A DNA stretch of 64,000 nt from CBDDKZ01 sp965230415 (GTDB taxonomy: Bacteria; Bacteroidota; Bacteroidia; Cytophagales; JAAEPT01): contig CBDDKZ010000005.1 of assembly GCA_965230415.1 (NCBI GenBank), positions 3,906,001-3,970,000 of the forward strand, read 5' to 3'. This document shows, piece after piece, positions 44,501 through 53,008 of the stretch. A program made the translations under genes and the position numbers. The first letter of the stretch is position 1. Every line of letters starts with the position of its first letter. The notes below the pieces were generated by a model that was not told where the DNA came from, did not search any database, and saw nothing but the letters and a program-made list of their open reading frames with translations.

Positions 44501-47412
44501 ATGCTCCTTCTTTCACCTTTCCGGCAAGTGGGGCATATACGGTCCATTTTTCGGTATTATACCCTGGTTCCGATTGTTGGGTAAAATATACGGAAGTTAT
44601 TGAAGTTCCTGTTGTAAGCGATTTCGAAATTGCCATTGAATGTGTGGCCAATAATCATGTAGTAAACTTGTTGAATACTACCAATGTACTCAACGGACCT
44701 CTGAGCTCATGGACGCACAATTGGACAGTTTATGATCTTACGGTAGCAGGAACAGCTTCCAGCTCTGTTCTTCAGGATTATGTGAGCGTGAGTGGCTTAA
44801 TTCCGGGTAATGATTATGAAATTACCTTAAATGTAAGTGGAACAGGTGGCTCTTGTAGCGTTAACAAGCTGTTTAGTATGCCCGAGCTACCTGAAGCTAT
44901 ATTTTCAGCCGACGACGAAGTATGTGAAGGTGGTAATATAAGCTTTACTGATGCTTCGGTCGGCTCAATAATAGATTGGAGCTGGGCTTTTGGTGATGGC
45001 TCTGGCATGCAAAATCAAAATACATCAAAAACATATGAAGATGATGGCTTATTTAGTGTCGTACTCACAGTGACCGATGAGTTTGCTTGCAGCGATGACA
45101 GCAGTCTGGATATAACGGTACATGAAAATGAATTACTGGGAGGTATTACTACAGATCCTATGCCATTGTGCCCGGGGGATGTGGCAGTTTTGAGTTTTAA
45201 TAATCTATCCCCTTCGGGAAATGCCCCTTTTAATTACCTGTGGAACAGCGGGTCCCTTACAACAACCACAACAAGTAGTTTTATGTCTACACATTGGATA
45301 AATGTAACAGATGCAAAAGGTTGTGCACGTGATTTTGGTCCCGCGCAGGTATGGTTTGAAAATATTCCTGATGTTTATATTTTAGGTGACCTGAGCTACT
45401 GTTTTGGCGAAGAAGTAAGTCTTGCCTCGAATATTCCTGCTTCAAGCTCTTATTCGTTGGAGTGGTTTATGAATAACGGTAGTGGCTGGAACTCAGTAAG
45501 CAGTGGTGCAACGTTGATTATACCGTTCCTTTCCCCGGGTACTTACGATGTTAGACTAGAAATTAGTGCAGGTGGATGTACAGTAGCGTCTCCGATTGTG
45601 GTTGTTGAAGTTTATCCATACCCGGGAATACCAAATATAGTGGCAGATACAGCGCCGGCCTGCCCTGATATGGGAGTGGGATTGAGCGTCTCCAATGCCA
45701 CTGATTTTGCAAGTATTACCTGGTCTACTGGTGAGAGTGGCGTGAGTACCACGGCTTGGTCTTCCGGTTTATATTACGCGCATGGCATCGATACAAATGG
45801 TTGTGAAGGTGAAGGTGTTTATTTTATAGAGCCGCTGCCAGATTTATGCGGGTTTATGTGTGGGTGCTATGAAGACTGTATTGAACCCGGAGGTGTATTT
45901 ACTTTTCCTGCTGGCATAATAGGTGCTGTAGCTTACTGGAGATGGGAACGCTACGATGATGTATCAGGAAATTGGATAGCTGTTTCAGATGGAACAGGAG
46001 CAGTTCCGGACTATACTACGTCAAGCGCCGGAATTCACGAAATAAGGCTGTATGTGGAAAATGCATCTGGTTGTGGCGTTTATTCTTGCCATGCCGAGAT
46101 TCATATTACTATTTGCGGAACAGAACCTTGTCACGGGTTTGAAATTGATGCCCATGCATTGCCATGTAAAACAGATGCTGTTGGTAACATTATCTATCCT
46201 GTGGAGGCTAGTTTGGGTTTTAATGCCTTTGGAACGCCATGTGATGAATATGTGCTAAGCGCATCCGCCTCTTTAGGAGTTGTAAGCGCCATAAGCGTTA
46301 GCAATGTGAGTCCCGGGGTAAGTAATAATTTTACATTTACATGGAGCCCTGGAACAACTAGTTACCCTGGAGGTACAATATGTGTAACATTTACCATTAC
46401 CAATGTATGTGATTCATCGATATGTGAGGAAACCGTCTGTTTTGATGTGGAGCCATGTGGCGACCAAGGTCCTTGCGTAAAGTCCTCATCACTGGTTTTT
46501 GAGCCTTGTAAAACGAATAGTGCAGGAGAAGTCGTTTACCCATTTACACTAACAATAAATTTAACGGGTAGTGGCGCACCTTGTACAACGTATCAGCTTT
46601 TTGCAGACGTAGCTACAGGAACAATAAGCGGCTTGTCTACAACTACCATTTCTACAGGGACAAGTACCACTGTTACCGGTATATGGAATGCCGGGGTAAC
46701 GTCCTTTGCAGGGGGAACTGTATGCTTCGATTTACAATTGATTAATTCTTGCGATCAGCGTATTTGCGAAGAAACAGTTTGTGGTACAGTAGAACCTTGT
46801 CATAGTTCAGAACCTTGCGACGAAACAGAATTATACCTGTCGAGTGTAATATGTTCTCCATCAACAGGGGGAGATGCCGGGTTTGAGTTTGACCTTAATA
46901 TTAACCTGGTTCCTTTCGGTCTTCAATGTGATGAGTACATAGTTAATATTAGCGCTCCTTACGGTGTAGCAACGGTTGTGGGATCTTCAGTGATCACACC
47001 TGGGAGTATAGTGTTAAATTGCTATTGGGACACGGAATTACCTTCAGTGGACAATCAAGAAGTGTGTTTCGATGTGACCTTTACCAATAATTGTGATCAA
47101 ACACGTTGCACAAACGAAGTGTGCTATGGTTTTAAATCATGTCATGGTGACGTAACTTCCAACCAGGAAGAATTACAATGGGATCTGAGTGTTTATCCTA
47201 ATCCGGTACATTCGAAATTCAGTGTACGTAGTGATCTTCCATTGGAACAAATAGAACTATTTGACTTAAATGGCAAATTGCAAATGTCGACATTAATCAA
47301 TGGCGCAAAGGAATCCGATATTCCTGTTGCCGTGATTACTAAAGGTGCTTATATATTACACGTTACGCGTATTGACGGCACAATAAAGTATGTGCCTTTA
47401 TTAGTTGACTAA
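41578..47412 (+). CDS. Giant T9SS-exported PKD-repeat adhesin
   Basis: A 1944-residue surface protein. Signal peptide residues 1-27; then many Ig-like/PKD domains, recognisable by WQWDFGDGNSS (about 260) and WSWAFGDGSG (about 1140) followed by YxxxGxYxVxLTV. Residues of about 1515-1855 form three Cys-rich repeats of roughly 113 residues, each with C-K-T/C-S near its start and (C/D)D(S/Q)xxCxExVC near its end. A type A sorting domain follows (VYPNPVHSKFSVRSD; GAYILHV). Exported by the T9SS and probably attached to the cell surface, it may serve in adhesion or biofilm. No enzymatic domain is visible. Confidence 0.88.
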   Translation: MKHNLPYLKWLVCAYILMSINLMSFANIQATITGPDVVCRNQIENYSVSGAPSGSNLNWFVSNGTLLSPPNASTIAVSWSGTGAAGQVQVQVLDGTILLETVVLDITIEDEPQPLISADFNSDCLPDNNNPEPDQKRDSLDCFTACEDMLINYSTPDISGNTYLWTVIGDYQSITGASTSTASVLWDEPGPALVVVTETSPAGCINSDTICVEVIPKPASLFEVQQGGESYLSVLSGGIIPVVGTCVESELCFSDMSTDAVAWQWDFGDGNSSIEQHPCHSFSTAGTYMVSLTVQNECQCTETTFMEVHVEEGVAPEISCVSVICEAGTFVYEVSIPNPCSSGIFTWTTSDNGTITNASGTVTSMSANEVTGSDIYTIEVDWSSGPIGSIGFSLTGCPGVCDQFVSISIPIIPSSLDIEGDSVVCIGDKGYFNIPCFPGTTYKWYIDGDPITGESGHDMWHQFDIPGTYEITVSYQNAYLNCGGISQPFVVTVLPSFSIWGPQQFCQGETPVFNAPAAGTYDWELLDAGNAVVATGSGGSGYTVPALIPGNYILTAYDVSSPRSYCNEKALFPFTVIETPPTPGPLSGENQVCHEMAYLYSASPFDANHYLNWIVTNDGSVTNYTGNEITVVWEDGPKLIQLVQVSTTGGCPSDTFSMLINEKTLPPLNVSGAIAPCNNTELGAEIIYGTTATLDGYIWSISPITAGSINGGQGTSSVAVLWNNFTGVANVILEPILCNDTLDADTLLVNVIGPDSISISGPDTICEGTSTTWNTSGATGVTWEVKNALTGSTVYTYSGTPLIYDFNTYSGSFVLIATGTDLSCGKEVKTTHQVHVLPKPIANLSFAGSLNCISLTGPTTLYLSIQGSAAPYSYDWFGGASAGSGTSYVIPASPSSADSYYVEVTDSNGCTATTNIIPVSDSCMGVPCVPPGPEISFTYSIDTDCKTVQFTPTSSPSLDGFLWEFANLGVNNTVYAPSFTFPASGAYTVHFSVLYPGSDCWVKYTEVIEVPVVSDFEIAIECVANNHVVNLLNTTNVLNGPLSSWTHNWTVYDLTVAGTASSSVLQDYVSVSGLIPGNDYEITLNVSGTGGSCSVNKLFSMPELPEAIFSADDEVCEGGNISFTDASVGSIIDWSWAFGDGSGMQNQNTSKTYEDDGLFSVVLTVTDEFACSDDSSLDITVHENELLGGITTDPMPLCPGDVAVLSFNNLSPSGNAPFNYLWNSGSLTTTTTSSFMSTHWINVTDAKGCARDFGPAQVWFENIPDVYILGDLSYCFGEEVSLASNIPASSSYSLEWFMNNGSGWNSVSSGATLIIPFLSPGTYDVRLEISAGGCTVASPIVVVEVYPYPGIPNIVADTAPACPDMGVGLSVSNATDFASITWSTGESGVSTTAWSSGLYYAHGIDTNGCEGEGVYFIEPLPDLCGFMCGCYEDCIEPGGVFTFPAGIIGAVAYWRWERYDDVSGNWIAVSDGTGAVPDYTTSSAGIHEIRLYVENASGCGVYSCHAEIHITICGTEPCHGFEIDAHALPCKTDAVGNIIYPVEASLGFNAFGTPCDEYVLSASASLGVVSAISVSNVSPGVSNNFTFTWSPGTTSYPGGTICVTFTITNVCDSSICEETVCFDVEPCGDQGPCVKSSSLVFEPCKTNSAGEVVYPFTLTINLTGSGAPCTTYQLFADVATGTISGLSTTTISTGTSTTVTGIWNAGVTSFAGGTVCFDLQLINSCDQRICEETVCGTVEPCHSSEPCDETELYLSSVICSPSTGGDAGFEFDLNINLVPFGLQCDEYIVNISAPYGVATVVGSSVITPGSIVLNCYWDTELPSVDNQEVCFDVTFTNNCDQTRCTNEVCYGFKSCHGDVTSNQEELQWDLSVYPNPVHSKFSVRSDLPLEQIELFDLNGKLQMSTLINGAKESDIPVAVITKGAYILHVTRIDGTIKYVPLLVD

Positions 47413-47454
47413 TATATAGGCGCTTGTAGCTTATATAAGTTTAATTATTTTGTG

Positions 47455-47486
47455 AGCAGGTGCATGGAAGTGTGCCTGCTTTTTTT
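47455..47486 (+). terminator. Rho-independent terminator after the adhesin gene
   Basis: AGCAGG at 47455-47460 pairs with CCTGCT at 47475-47480, and a run of T follows to 47486. It starts 43 bases after the adhesin stop codon. Confidence 0.8.
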
Positions 47487-47875
47487 GCGGTTAAAAGATT
47501 GATTATGAGTTGTATGAAAATGTAATACGAAATAAAATATAAACGTACCCAACCATCTTAACAGGACTTACGACTATATAATCGAAGAAAGAAAGGTTTT
47601 GATCACCCGAATGAATTTATTTAATGTAATGTGAAAAAAAGATGAATAATTTGGGTTACTAAAATTATGAAAAGGGATAGAATAGTAAGTATAAATGATT
47701 GATTTTTTTGGAGGTTTTACCAATAAGCAAACGTAGCAACTCTGAATATGAACTTTTTTGAGCGCTGCTGTTCATTAGGAATATGCCTTAAGCGGATATT
47801 TTGATTTTATACACTTTCTATACAAATAATATTACAACTAAAAGAAAATTTTTAATCCAATTAAACTTTATCAAA
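47487..47875. other. Intergenic region before the duplicated-domain T9SS protein
   Basis: About 390 AT-rich bases with no ORF I can support. In-frame codons from 47801 lead into the next gene but lack coding character and precede the signal peptide, so they are treated as leader. Confidence 0.4.
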
Positions 47876-49468
47876 ATGTTTAGAATATCTTTTACATTAT
47901 TAGCTTTTTTAGGAGCTATCACTTTGTATGCTCAAGACTGTTTTAGAACAGACTTCGACGATCCGAATGCATTGGAATTGATTACCGTAGACGGCATTGC
48001 AGGAGGTGACGGCACTACTATTGCCGAAACGGTAATAGAAAATGGTAGTTTTTCATTATTTACCATGGGCGGACACGAAGAGTTTTCAAAATTCACGCTA
48101 GAGTTACATCAAGACAATAATCCTATAGTTTACCCATTTGACTATAGCCAGGACGATATAGTGGTGCGTATACGGGCGAGAGCTTCATCTGATATGGCCC
48201 TGCGCGTATTTCTTCAAGGAGAGAATGGTGCTCTTGCACAAACTAACGACTTGCAGTATAGTACATCTCCAGATGAGAATACATTCGATTTGTTGTTAAC
48301 AGCAGAATATCAAGAGTTCGAAATCAATTTCGCTGATGCACTTTGGGATCAATGGACAGGAACAGGCTCTATCTATTGCCCTGGTTTTGATCCTAATTGT
48401 CCACCCGAAGGAATAGAATCACCGCTTCAGTTTATTCATATGAGTCCAAACCCGGCTTGGGCTAGTATCTTCCATGTTCCAGGATTCGATACGTATTTTG
48501 AAGGCGAAATTGAAATTGATTATATAGAGATTGGGTATAAAAGTGCTGACTGCTCCACTGTCACCCCAATTGAAGATGAAACACCAGGCTACTTCTTTAC
48601 AAATTTTGACGATCCATCGGAGAAAAATTTTGTAACGTCATTTTCAATGGGAGGAGTAAATGGTGAAGAACCTGAAACGGCAATTTTTGACAGTAAGTTT
48701 GCCATACTAATAGATGGACATGCTGAATATGCCGCATTTCAACTTGAATTAAATCAGGAGCAAAATAGTTTACCAGAGGTTTTTGATTATGATAATGAAG
48801 AGGTTTATGTTCAAATAAGAGCAAGAGCAAATACACCAATGGCATTACGTGCAACACTTGAAGGTGAAAATGGTGTGGTAGCACAAAACAATGAGCTGGC
48901 TTCCTACACATCACTTGATGATAACACCTTTGATCTGGAATTAGACACTGAATTTAAAGTTTTTACCATCAATTTCACGAATAATTTATGGGATGAGTGG
49001 AATACAACCGGATCTATTCATTGTCCCGCTTCAGAACCATTTTGCCCGGACGGAGGTGTTTATTCACCAATTAAATTCATTAATTTTTATCCAAATCCAT
49101 TTTATTCTAACTTTCCTGTTTACGGCTATGAAGAAATGTTTAGCGGAGGGGTAGTAATAGATTACATTTACATTGGTAATGGTAAGTTCGAAAATAATCA
49201 AATTCCCGTAGCTGCAAAAGAAACAATGATCGATGAAGTAGGCGTATACCCTATCCCGGCAGAAGATCAACTTACCGTATCTTTTGGTAAGAAACTTTCG
49301 GGAGGCCAAATAGCAATTTATGATCTTTTGGGAAATAAAGTGCTAGAGGTTCCCTATAAAGGCAGTGACGCCCAGTCTATCGATGTGAGCGCTTTAAATT
49401 CTAATATGTATATGCTTCGATATGAGGGGAGTACGTTGTCAGAATTTAGCAAAATTCAAATAAAATAG
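47876..49468 (+). CDS. T9SS-exported protein with two tandem beta-sandwich modules
   Basis: A 530-residue protein from the ATG at 47876, which gives a normal signal peptide (MFRISFTLLAFLGAITLYAQ); an upstream start at 47801 would bury it. The mature part consists of two related modules of about 200 residues. Matching segments are FRTDFDDP/FFTNFDDP, VVRIRARASSDMALR/YVQIRARANTPMALR, ENTFDLLLTAEY/DNTFDLELDTEF and LWDQWTGTGSIYCP/LWDEWNTTGSIHCP. The fold resembles carbohydrate-binding or laminin-like sandwiches. The last 80 residues are a type A sorting domain (VYPIPAEDQLTVSFG; LNSNMYMLRY). I infer a surface binding role. Confidence 0.8.
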   Translation: MFRISFTLLAFLGAITLYAQDCFRTDFDDPNALELITVDGIAGGDGTTIAETVIENGSFSLFTMGGHEEFSKFTLELHQDNNPIVYPFDYSQDDIVVRIRARASSDMALRVFLQGENGALAQTNDLQYSTSPDENTFDLLLTAEYQEFEINFADALWDQWTGTGSIYCPGFDPNCPPEGIESPLQFIHMSPNPAWASIFHVPGFDTYFEGEIEIDYIEIGYKSADCSTVTPIEDETPGYFFTNFDDPSEKNFVTSFSMGGVNGEEPETAIFDSKFAILIDGHAEYAAFQLELNQEQNSLPEVFDYDNEEVYVQIRARANTPMALRATLEGENGVVAQNNELASYTSLDDNTFDLELDTEFKVFTINFTNNLWDEWNTTGSIHCPASEPFCPDGGVYSPIKFINFYPNPFYSNFPVYGYEEMFSGGVVIDYIYIGNGKFENNQIPVAAKETMIDEVGVYPIPAEDQLTVSFGKKLSGGQIAIYDLLGNKVLEVPYKGSDAQSIDVSALNSNMYMLRYEGSTLSEFSKIQIK

Positions 49469-49554
49469 GCTATTTTTTAAAGGGGCGTTGCATTTGAGGT
49501 GATATTGGCCTATTACCTCGAGAGTGCATTAGCGTAATTACAGGCCATTTTTTT

Positions 49555-49583
49555 GAGGTCACCTTACACAGGTGGCCTCTTTT
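49555..49583. terminator. Bidirectional terminator hairpin between convergent genes
   Basis: GAGGTCACC at 49555-49563 pairs with GGTGGCCTC at 49571-49579 (one G-T pair) and is followed by TTTT; on the other side lies a T-rich stretch. It sits between the convergent duplicated-domain protein and the caspase-like gene. Confidence 0.75.
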
Positions 49584-49616
49584 GTTATGTTACTTGCGTC
49601 AGCGCATGTTTTTTGA

Positions 49617-50879
49617 CTAGAGTTTACGCAAAAAAATGAATTCTCCACCTTCATCACCGGATTGATTAATAGGGCCGTATTGCGGAACCTGATTTAAGGG
49701 GCTATTTTGTATTACGGCAACTTTCATTTCATAAAAGAGTTGGCCGGCACTCAAAAGCGCTGCCTGATTTTCTTCGAGGCCTTTGATCAAGTAGTCAAGA
49801 AAAACACTTTCATCCGGAACGTATTCCAATACCCCACTTGTGATCGCTTTTCTACTGGGGAGATTGTACATACTCAAAAGGCTTTTCCCAATTCCTCTAT
49901 GCTTCATGATGATACTGCCACTAAAACAAGCATCCACAATTAATAAGGTGTGTTTACATTTAAAGCCTTTTATGTAATCGCGTATAGTGGAATTAGATAT
50001 CCAGTTTGTTTTTGAATCCAGTTTCCCATCACTGGGAATCCAGTAGCCCTGTTCCAGTTTTTCTTTCCACATCCCATGCCCTGCATAAAATATAAGTAAG
50101 TTATCTTTATTGGTTAAGCGAGATGATAAAACTTCAAATGCGTCCAGGATTTCGCTACGATTGGGGTTAGAAATTCGGATGATATTTTCCCTGTCAAATG
50201 AATAATGATTGACCAGTACTTCTTCTAAACGTTTGCCATCACTAATAGTATTATTTAGTGATTGAAGTCGTAAGTCATCATATTTGTCTATACCAATAAT
50301 CAATGCCTGATATTGGCGTTCTTTCAATTTGGTAACTAATTTATCTGCTTCCTCGTCTTTTTCTTCTTTTAATTCACTATCCGTTTCAGCATTAATAGGA
50401 TTCGTCGCTTTTACCAGACTAATTTTACCATGTACCCCAGGCAGGCAACCACCGCGAATACGGCTCGATTTCCATTTGCCGTCCAATAATTGAAAGTTAG
50501 GTGATTCAATTAATTTCAACTCCAGATTAGACATGCACCCTTGTCCCCTGGATTTGATAAGTTTTGTGGCAGTGAGGTTTAATTGTTGTGTCTTAGAGTT
50601 AAGTTTTCCTGTGAGTTCATAGTGCACAAAGTTTGAAGAGTCCTTTCCCAAAGAGAATATGTCACCATCGATTTCACCGTTGTGCTCTCGTAATTTTAAA
50701 GAACTGGGATAGTTACTATTTAAAAAGGAGTAGGTGCCATTCCATGTTCCTATGATGGGGGTATTGTCAGGTGATTGGCTAAATACGCTGTTTCCTGTTA
50801 ATACCAGCATGAAAAATACCAATATAATAGGGGGAACGTTACCGGCAATTTTTGGAATTTGATTTTTTTTGGGAGGCAT
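49617..50879 (-). CDS. Exported caspase-like (peptidase C14) protein
   Basis: A 420-residue protein. After a basic N-terminus a hydrophobic segment (about residues 17-33) ends in SVFSQ, so the protein is exported or anchored. Residues of about 40-155 form a beta-rich domain (IIGTWNGTYSF; ELTGKLNSKTQQLNLTATK). A Lys/Glu-rich helical linker leads to the caspase domain (about 190-420: YQALIIGIDKYDDLRLQSLNN). The dyad is H268 (YAGHGMW) and C318 (VDACFSGS). It should cleave after basic or acidic residues in the periplasm or outside the cell; the substrate is unknown. A regulatory or cell-death role cannot be told from sequence. Confidence 0.85.
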   Translation of the reverse strand: MPPKKNQIPKIAGNVPPIILVFFMLVLTGNSVFSQSPDNTPIIGTWNGTYSFLNSNYPSSLKLREHNGEIDGDIFSLGKDSSNFVHYELTGKLNSKTQQLNLTATKLIKSRGQGCMSNLELKLIESPNFQLLDGKWKSSRIRGGCLPGVHGKISLVKATNPINAETDSELKEEKDEEADKLVTKLKERQYQALIIGIDKYDDLRLQSLNNTISDGKRLEEVLVNHYSFDRENIIRISNPNRSEILDAFEVLSSRLTNKDNLLIFYAGHGMWKEKLEQGYWIPSDGKLDSKTNWISNSTIRDYIKGFKCKHTLLIVDACFSGSIIMKHRGIGKSLLSMYNLPSRKAITSGVLEYVPDESVFLDYLIKGLEENQAALLSAGQLFYEMKVAVIQNSPLNQVPQYGPINQSGDEGGEFIFLRKL

Positions 50880-51125
50880 GCTCAGATTGCATTGTGAAGT
50901 TCGAATAAATTTAGTACGTAAGTTTAATTATTCCTAATTTCATTTTGTCAATAAAATCCTTAAAACGCTAAGAATCCTTGAGAAAAGGGGGGCAGGCTAT
51001 CGTATGTTCATTGAGTTGTGAAACAAGATGCGTGTTATTTCGTATGGAATTGTCAAATGAATCTATTGACAGATCCGTTTTACTTTTCACATGAACTTAA
51101 TGAGTTTTTTTAAACAATAGCTGCT

Positions 51126-51785
51126 ATGACTTTAACAAAATTAACAATACTACTATTATGTTTGGTGTTTGTTGTGGAACTCTATGCTCAGAACATAGAC
51201 GAGTTGGGACGAAAAGAATTGGAGTATTTGACTTTATTTGATGAGTCGGGGCAATTGGGATACATCAATCATTTATTGTCATTTGAAAATCGAAAAGTAC
51301 TGATTGGAGAATCGAAAGTAGATCAAAAGGATCGAATTTACAGCCGGTATAAAAAGGAAAATGAAAAAGAATGGCTGGATCATGAAAAGAAACGGTATGC
51401 CAAATTAATAAGCACAGCAAAGAAACTCAATATTGATTGGAAAACGATAACTTATAAAGATTTTAACTATTCTCCTATAAGTCGTTCTACTGAGGAGGTT
51501 TATACTGGGAGTTTATACTTTACGGCTAAAGAAGATTTGTTTGTAGCAAACTTTACATTTGTAAATTATAAGGAGAGCTATGAAGTGTTGCAGTATGATT
51601 TCATAAGGTTACATGACCCGGATCAAATTGATTTTACTTATGAAGAGGAGACTGGTGTATATAATATAGCGGAGGATGAAATGATAAATGAAAATGTGGT
51701 AGAAGATGAAGATCTAATTGAAGAGGCCGAACCTTTGGAAATAACCGAACCAACAGAGGAAGAAGTAGTGGAAGAAAGTGAGTAG
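51126..51785 (+). CDS. Exported protein of unknown function with acidic tail
   Basis: A 219-residue protein with a signal peptide (MTLTKLTILLLCLVFVVELYAQ). The central part (about 30-170) is rich in Lys, Glu and Tyr and resembles no family I can name. The last 45 residues are almost entirely acidic (EDEMINENVVEDEDLIEEAE), which is unusual for exported Bacteroidota proteins and suggests cation binding or disorder. It stands alone; 246 bases upstream contain no recognised element. Confidence 0.7.
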   Translation: MTLTKLTILLLCLVFVVELYAQNIDELGRKELEYLTLFDESGQLGYINHLLSFENRKVLIGESKVDQKDRIYSRYKKENEKEWLDHEKKRYAKLISTAKKLNIDWKTITYKDFNYSPISRSTEEVYTGSLYFTAKEDLFVANFTFVNYKESYEVLQYDFIRLHDPDQIDFTYEEETGVYNIAEDEMINENVVEDEDLIEEAEPLEITEPTEEEVVEESE

Positions 51786-51944
51786 AAGGGTTATAACATG
51801 ATTTGATGTCGCTTGTTGTAATTAGCTTAAACCACTCAGAAAACACGTCAATTTCCTTGTTGCTATTTGAAATTTACATCTGATAATTTCTTTATTAGAG
51901 ATGTATCAGATGCAAATTTTAAGTGCTTGATTATCTGTGCTAAG

Positions 51945-52610
51945 TTAGCCGTATATATGTTTCATATCTGGTTTTTCCGTGCAATAATAGTGCACCCAAA
52001 TGTAAACATGGTTGAATAAGGCTAAAAGAAGTGCGGGTTTGGATAGGAACAAAAAGCCGGGTACCCAAATTAGGCTAAAACCAAATGCGTACATCGCATT
52101 GCTACTATACTTGAATATACCTCCGCGGACAAACGGCATATTTCGAAATCTTTCAACAAAATGGTCTATTCCAATCACACGCATAAATCCAAAATATTTT
52201 TTTACCGAATAAGCAACATAAATGAAGACTGAAAATAGTACTGCAGCGATTATATAAGAAAATAAGCTATTGACATGTAGTGTTCTACTCGTTGAAAGGG
52301 CCATTAGTAAAACGGTAATTACCCGTGAAATAATGAGTAACTTAAACCCAACTCCATAGCGCACGAATGCTTTCTTTAAACCAAACTTTGAAGATAGTTT
52401 GTGGTTATTTAGCTCCAGGCGCCAAATGATCAAAACGAACAATTGATGTAAAATTGGTATAGATGTTCCTATCCAGAAATAAACTAAGTTGGGGATGCCA
52501 AATAGTCCGGTACCACCTAATAAATGAAAGTGGTGAGTAACGTATATTAAAGTGCTTATCAATGTCAAAAGCAAAACGAAGTGTTGAGGTTGATTCTTCC
52601 AAAATTTCAT
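51945..52610 (-). CDS. PEMT/ICMT-like membrane methyltransferase
   Basis: A 221-residue membrane protein with about five hydrophobic helices. The C-terminal third has the pattern of phospholipid/isoprenylcysteine methyltransferases: GGIFKYSSNAMYAFGFSLIW in place of the usual 'RHPxY', and YYCTEKPDMKHIYG in place of 'EExxLxxxFG', which form the SAM-binding pocket. It may methylate a lipid headgroup or a similar membrane substrate. The RHP motif is degenerate (SSNAMY), so activity is uncertain. Confidence 0.65.
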   Translation of the reverse strand: MKFWKNQPQHFVLLLTLISTLIYVTHHFHLLGGTGLFGIPNLVYFWIGTSIPILHQLFVLIIWRLELNNHKLSSKFGLKKAFVRYGVGFKLLIISRVITVLLMALSTSRTLHVNSLFSYIIAAVLFSVFIYVAYSVKKYFGFMRVIGIDHFVERFRNMPFVRGGIFKYSSNAMYAFGFSLIWVPGFLFLSKPALLLALFNHVYIWVHYYCTEKPDMKHIYG

Positions 52611-53008
52611 AGTACATACTGTTTAAAAAGGTGTAATAAATAATGAAGCTGTTCTATATGTTATGGCATAAAACTGATTGTCTTGCCACCCAAAGCTGTA
52701 GTAATATGCTAAAAAAAATGCGTTAAATGTACTGTTTTATCGAAAAAGTAAGACTTTATTTAGATTAAAAAATTGCTTAATTCGAAAATAATTACATGCA
52801 ATGATAACAGGTGTATTTACCTGGTTTTTGCATGTCAAACTTTCACTAAATACGATTGAAAAACATATTGATAATTTAAGACTAATTAAGTGTTTAGAAT
52901 AGGTTTATTTGTTACATGTCTTTCGGCGTTGTCTGTAAAAAAAGACATATAACCACATGGTAATATCCCTCGTAAACTTCGGGAAAATAACCACCGTTGA
53001 TTCGAGTT
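52611..53008. other. Intergenic region with leader hairpin before the first MCP gene
   Basis: About 400 bases without a gene. ATGTCTTT at 52916-52923 is the exact reverse complement of AAAGACAT at 52941-52948, about 60 bases before the MCP start, and CAGGT/ACCTG arms occur near 52809-52824. These may be leader structures; no known RNA family is recognised. Confidence 0.35.
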
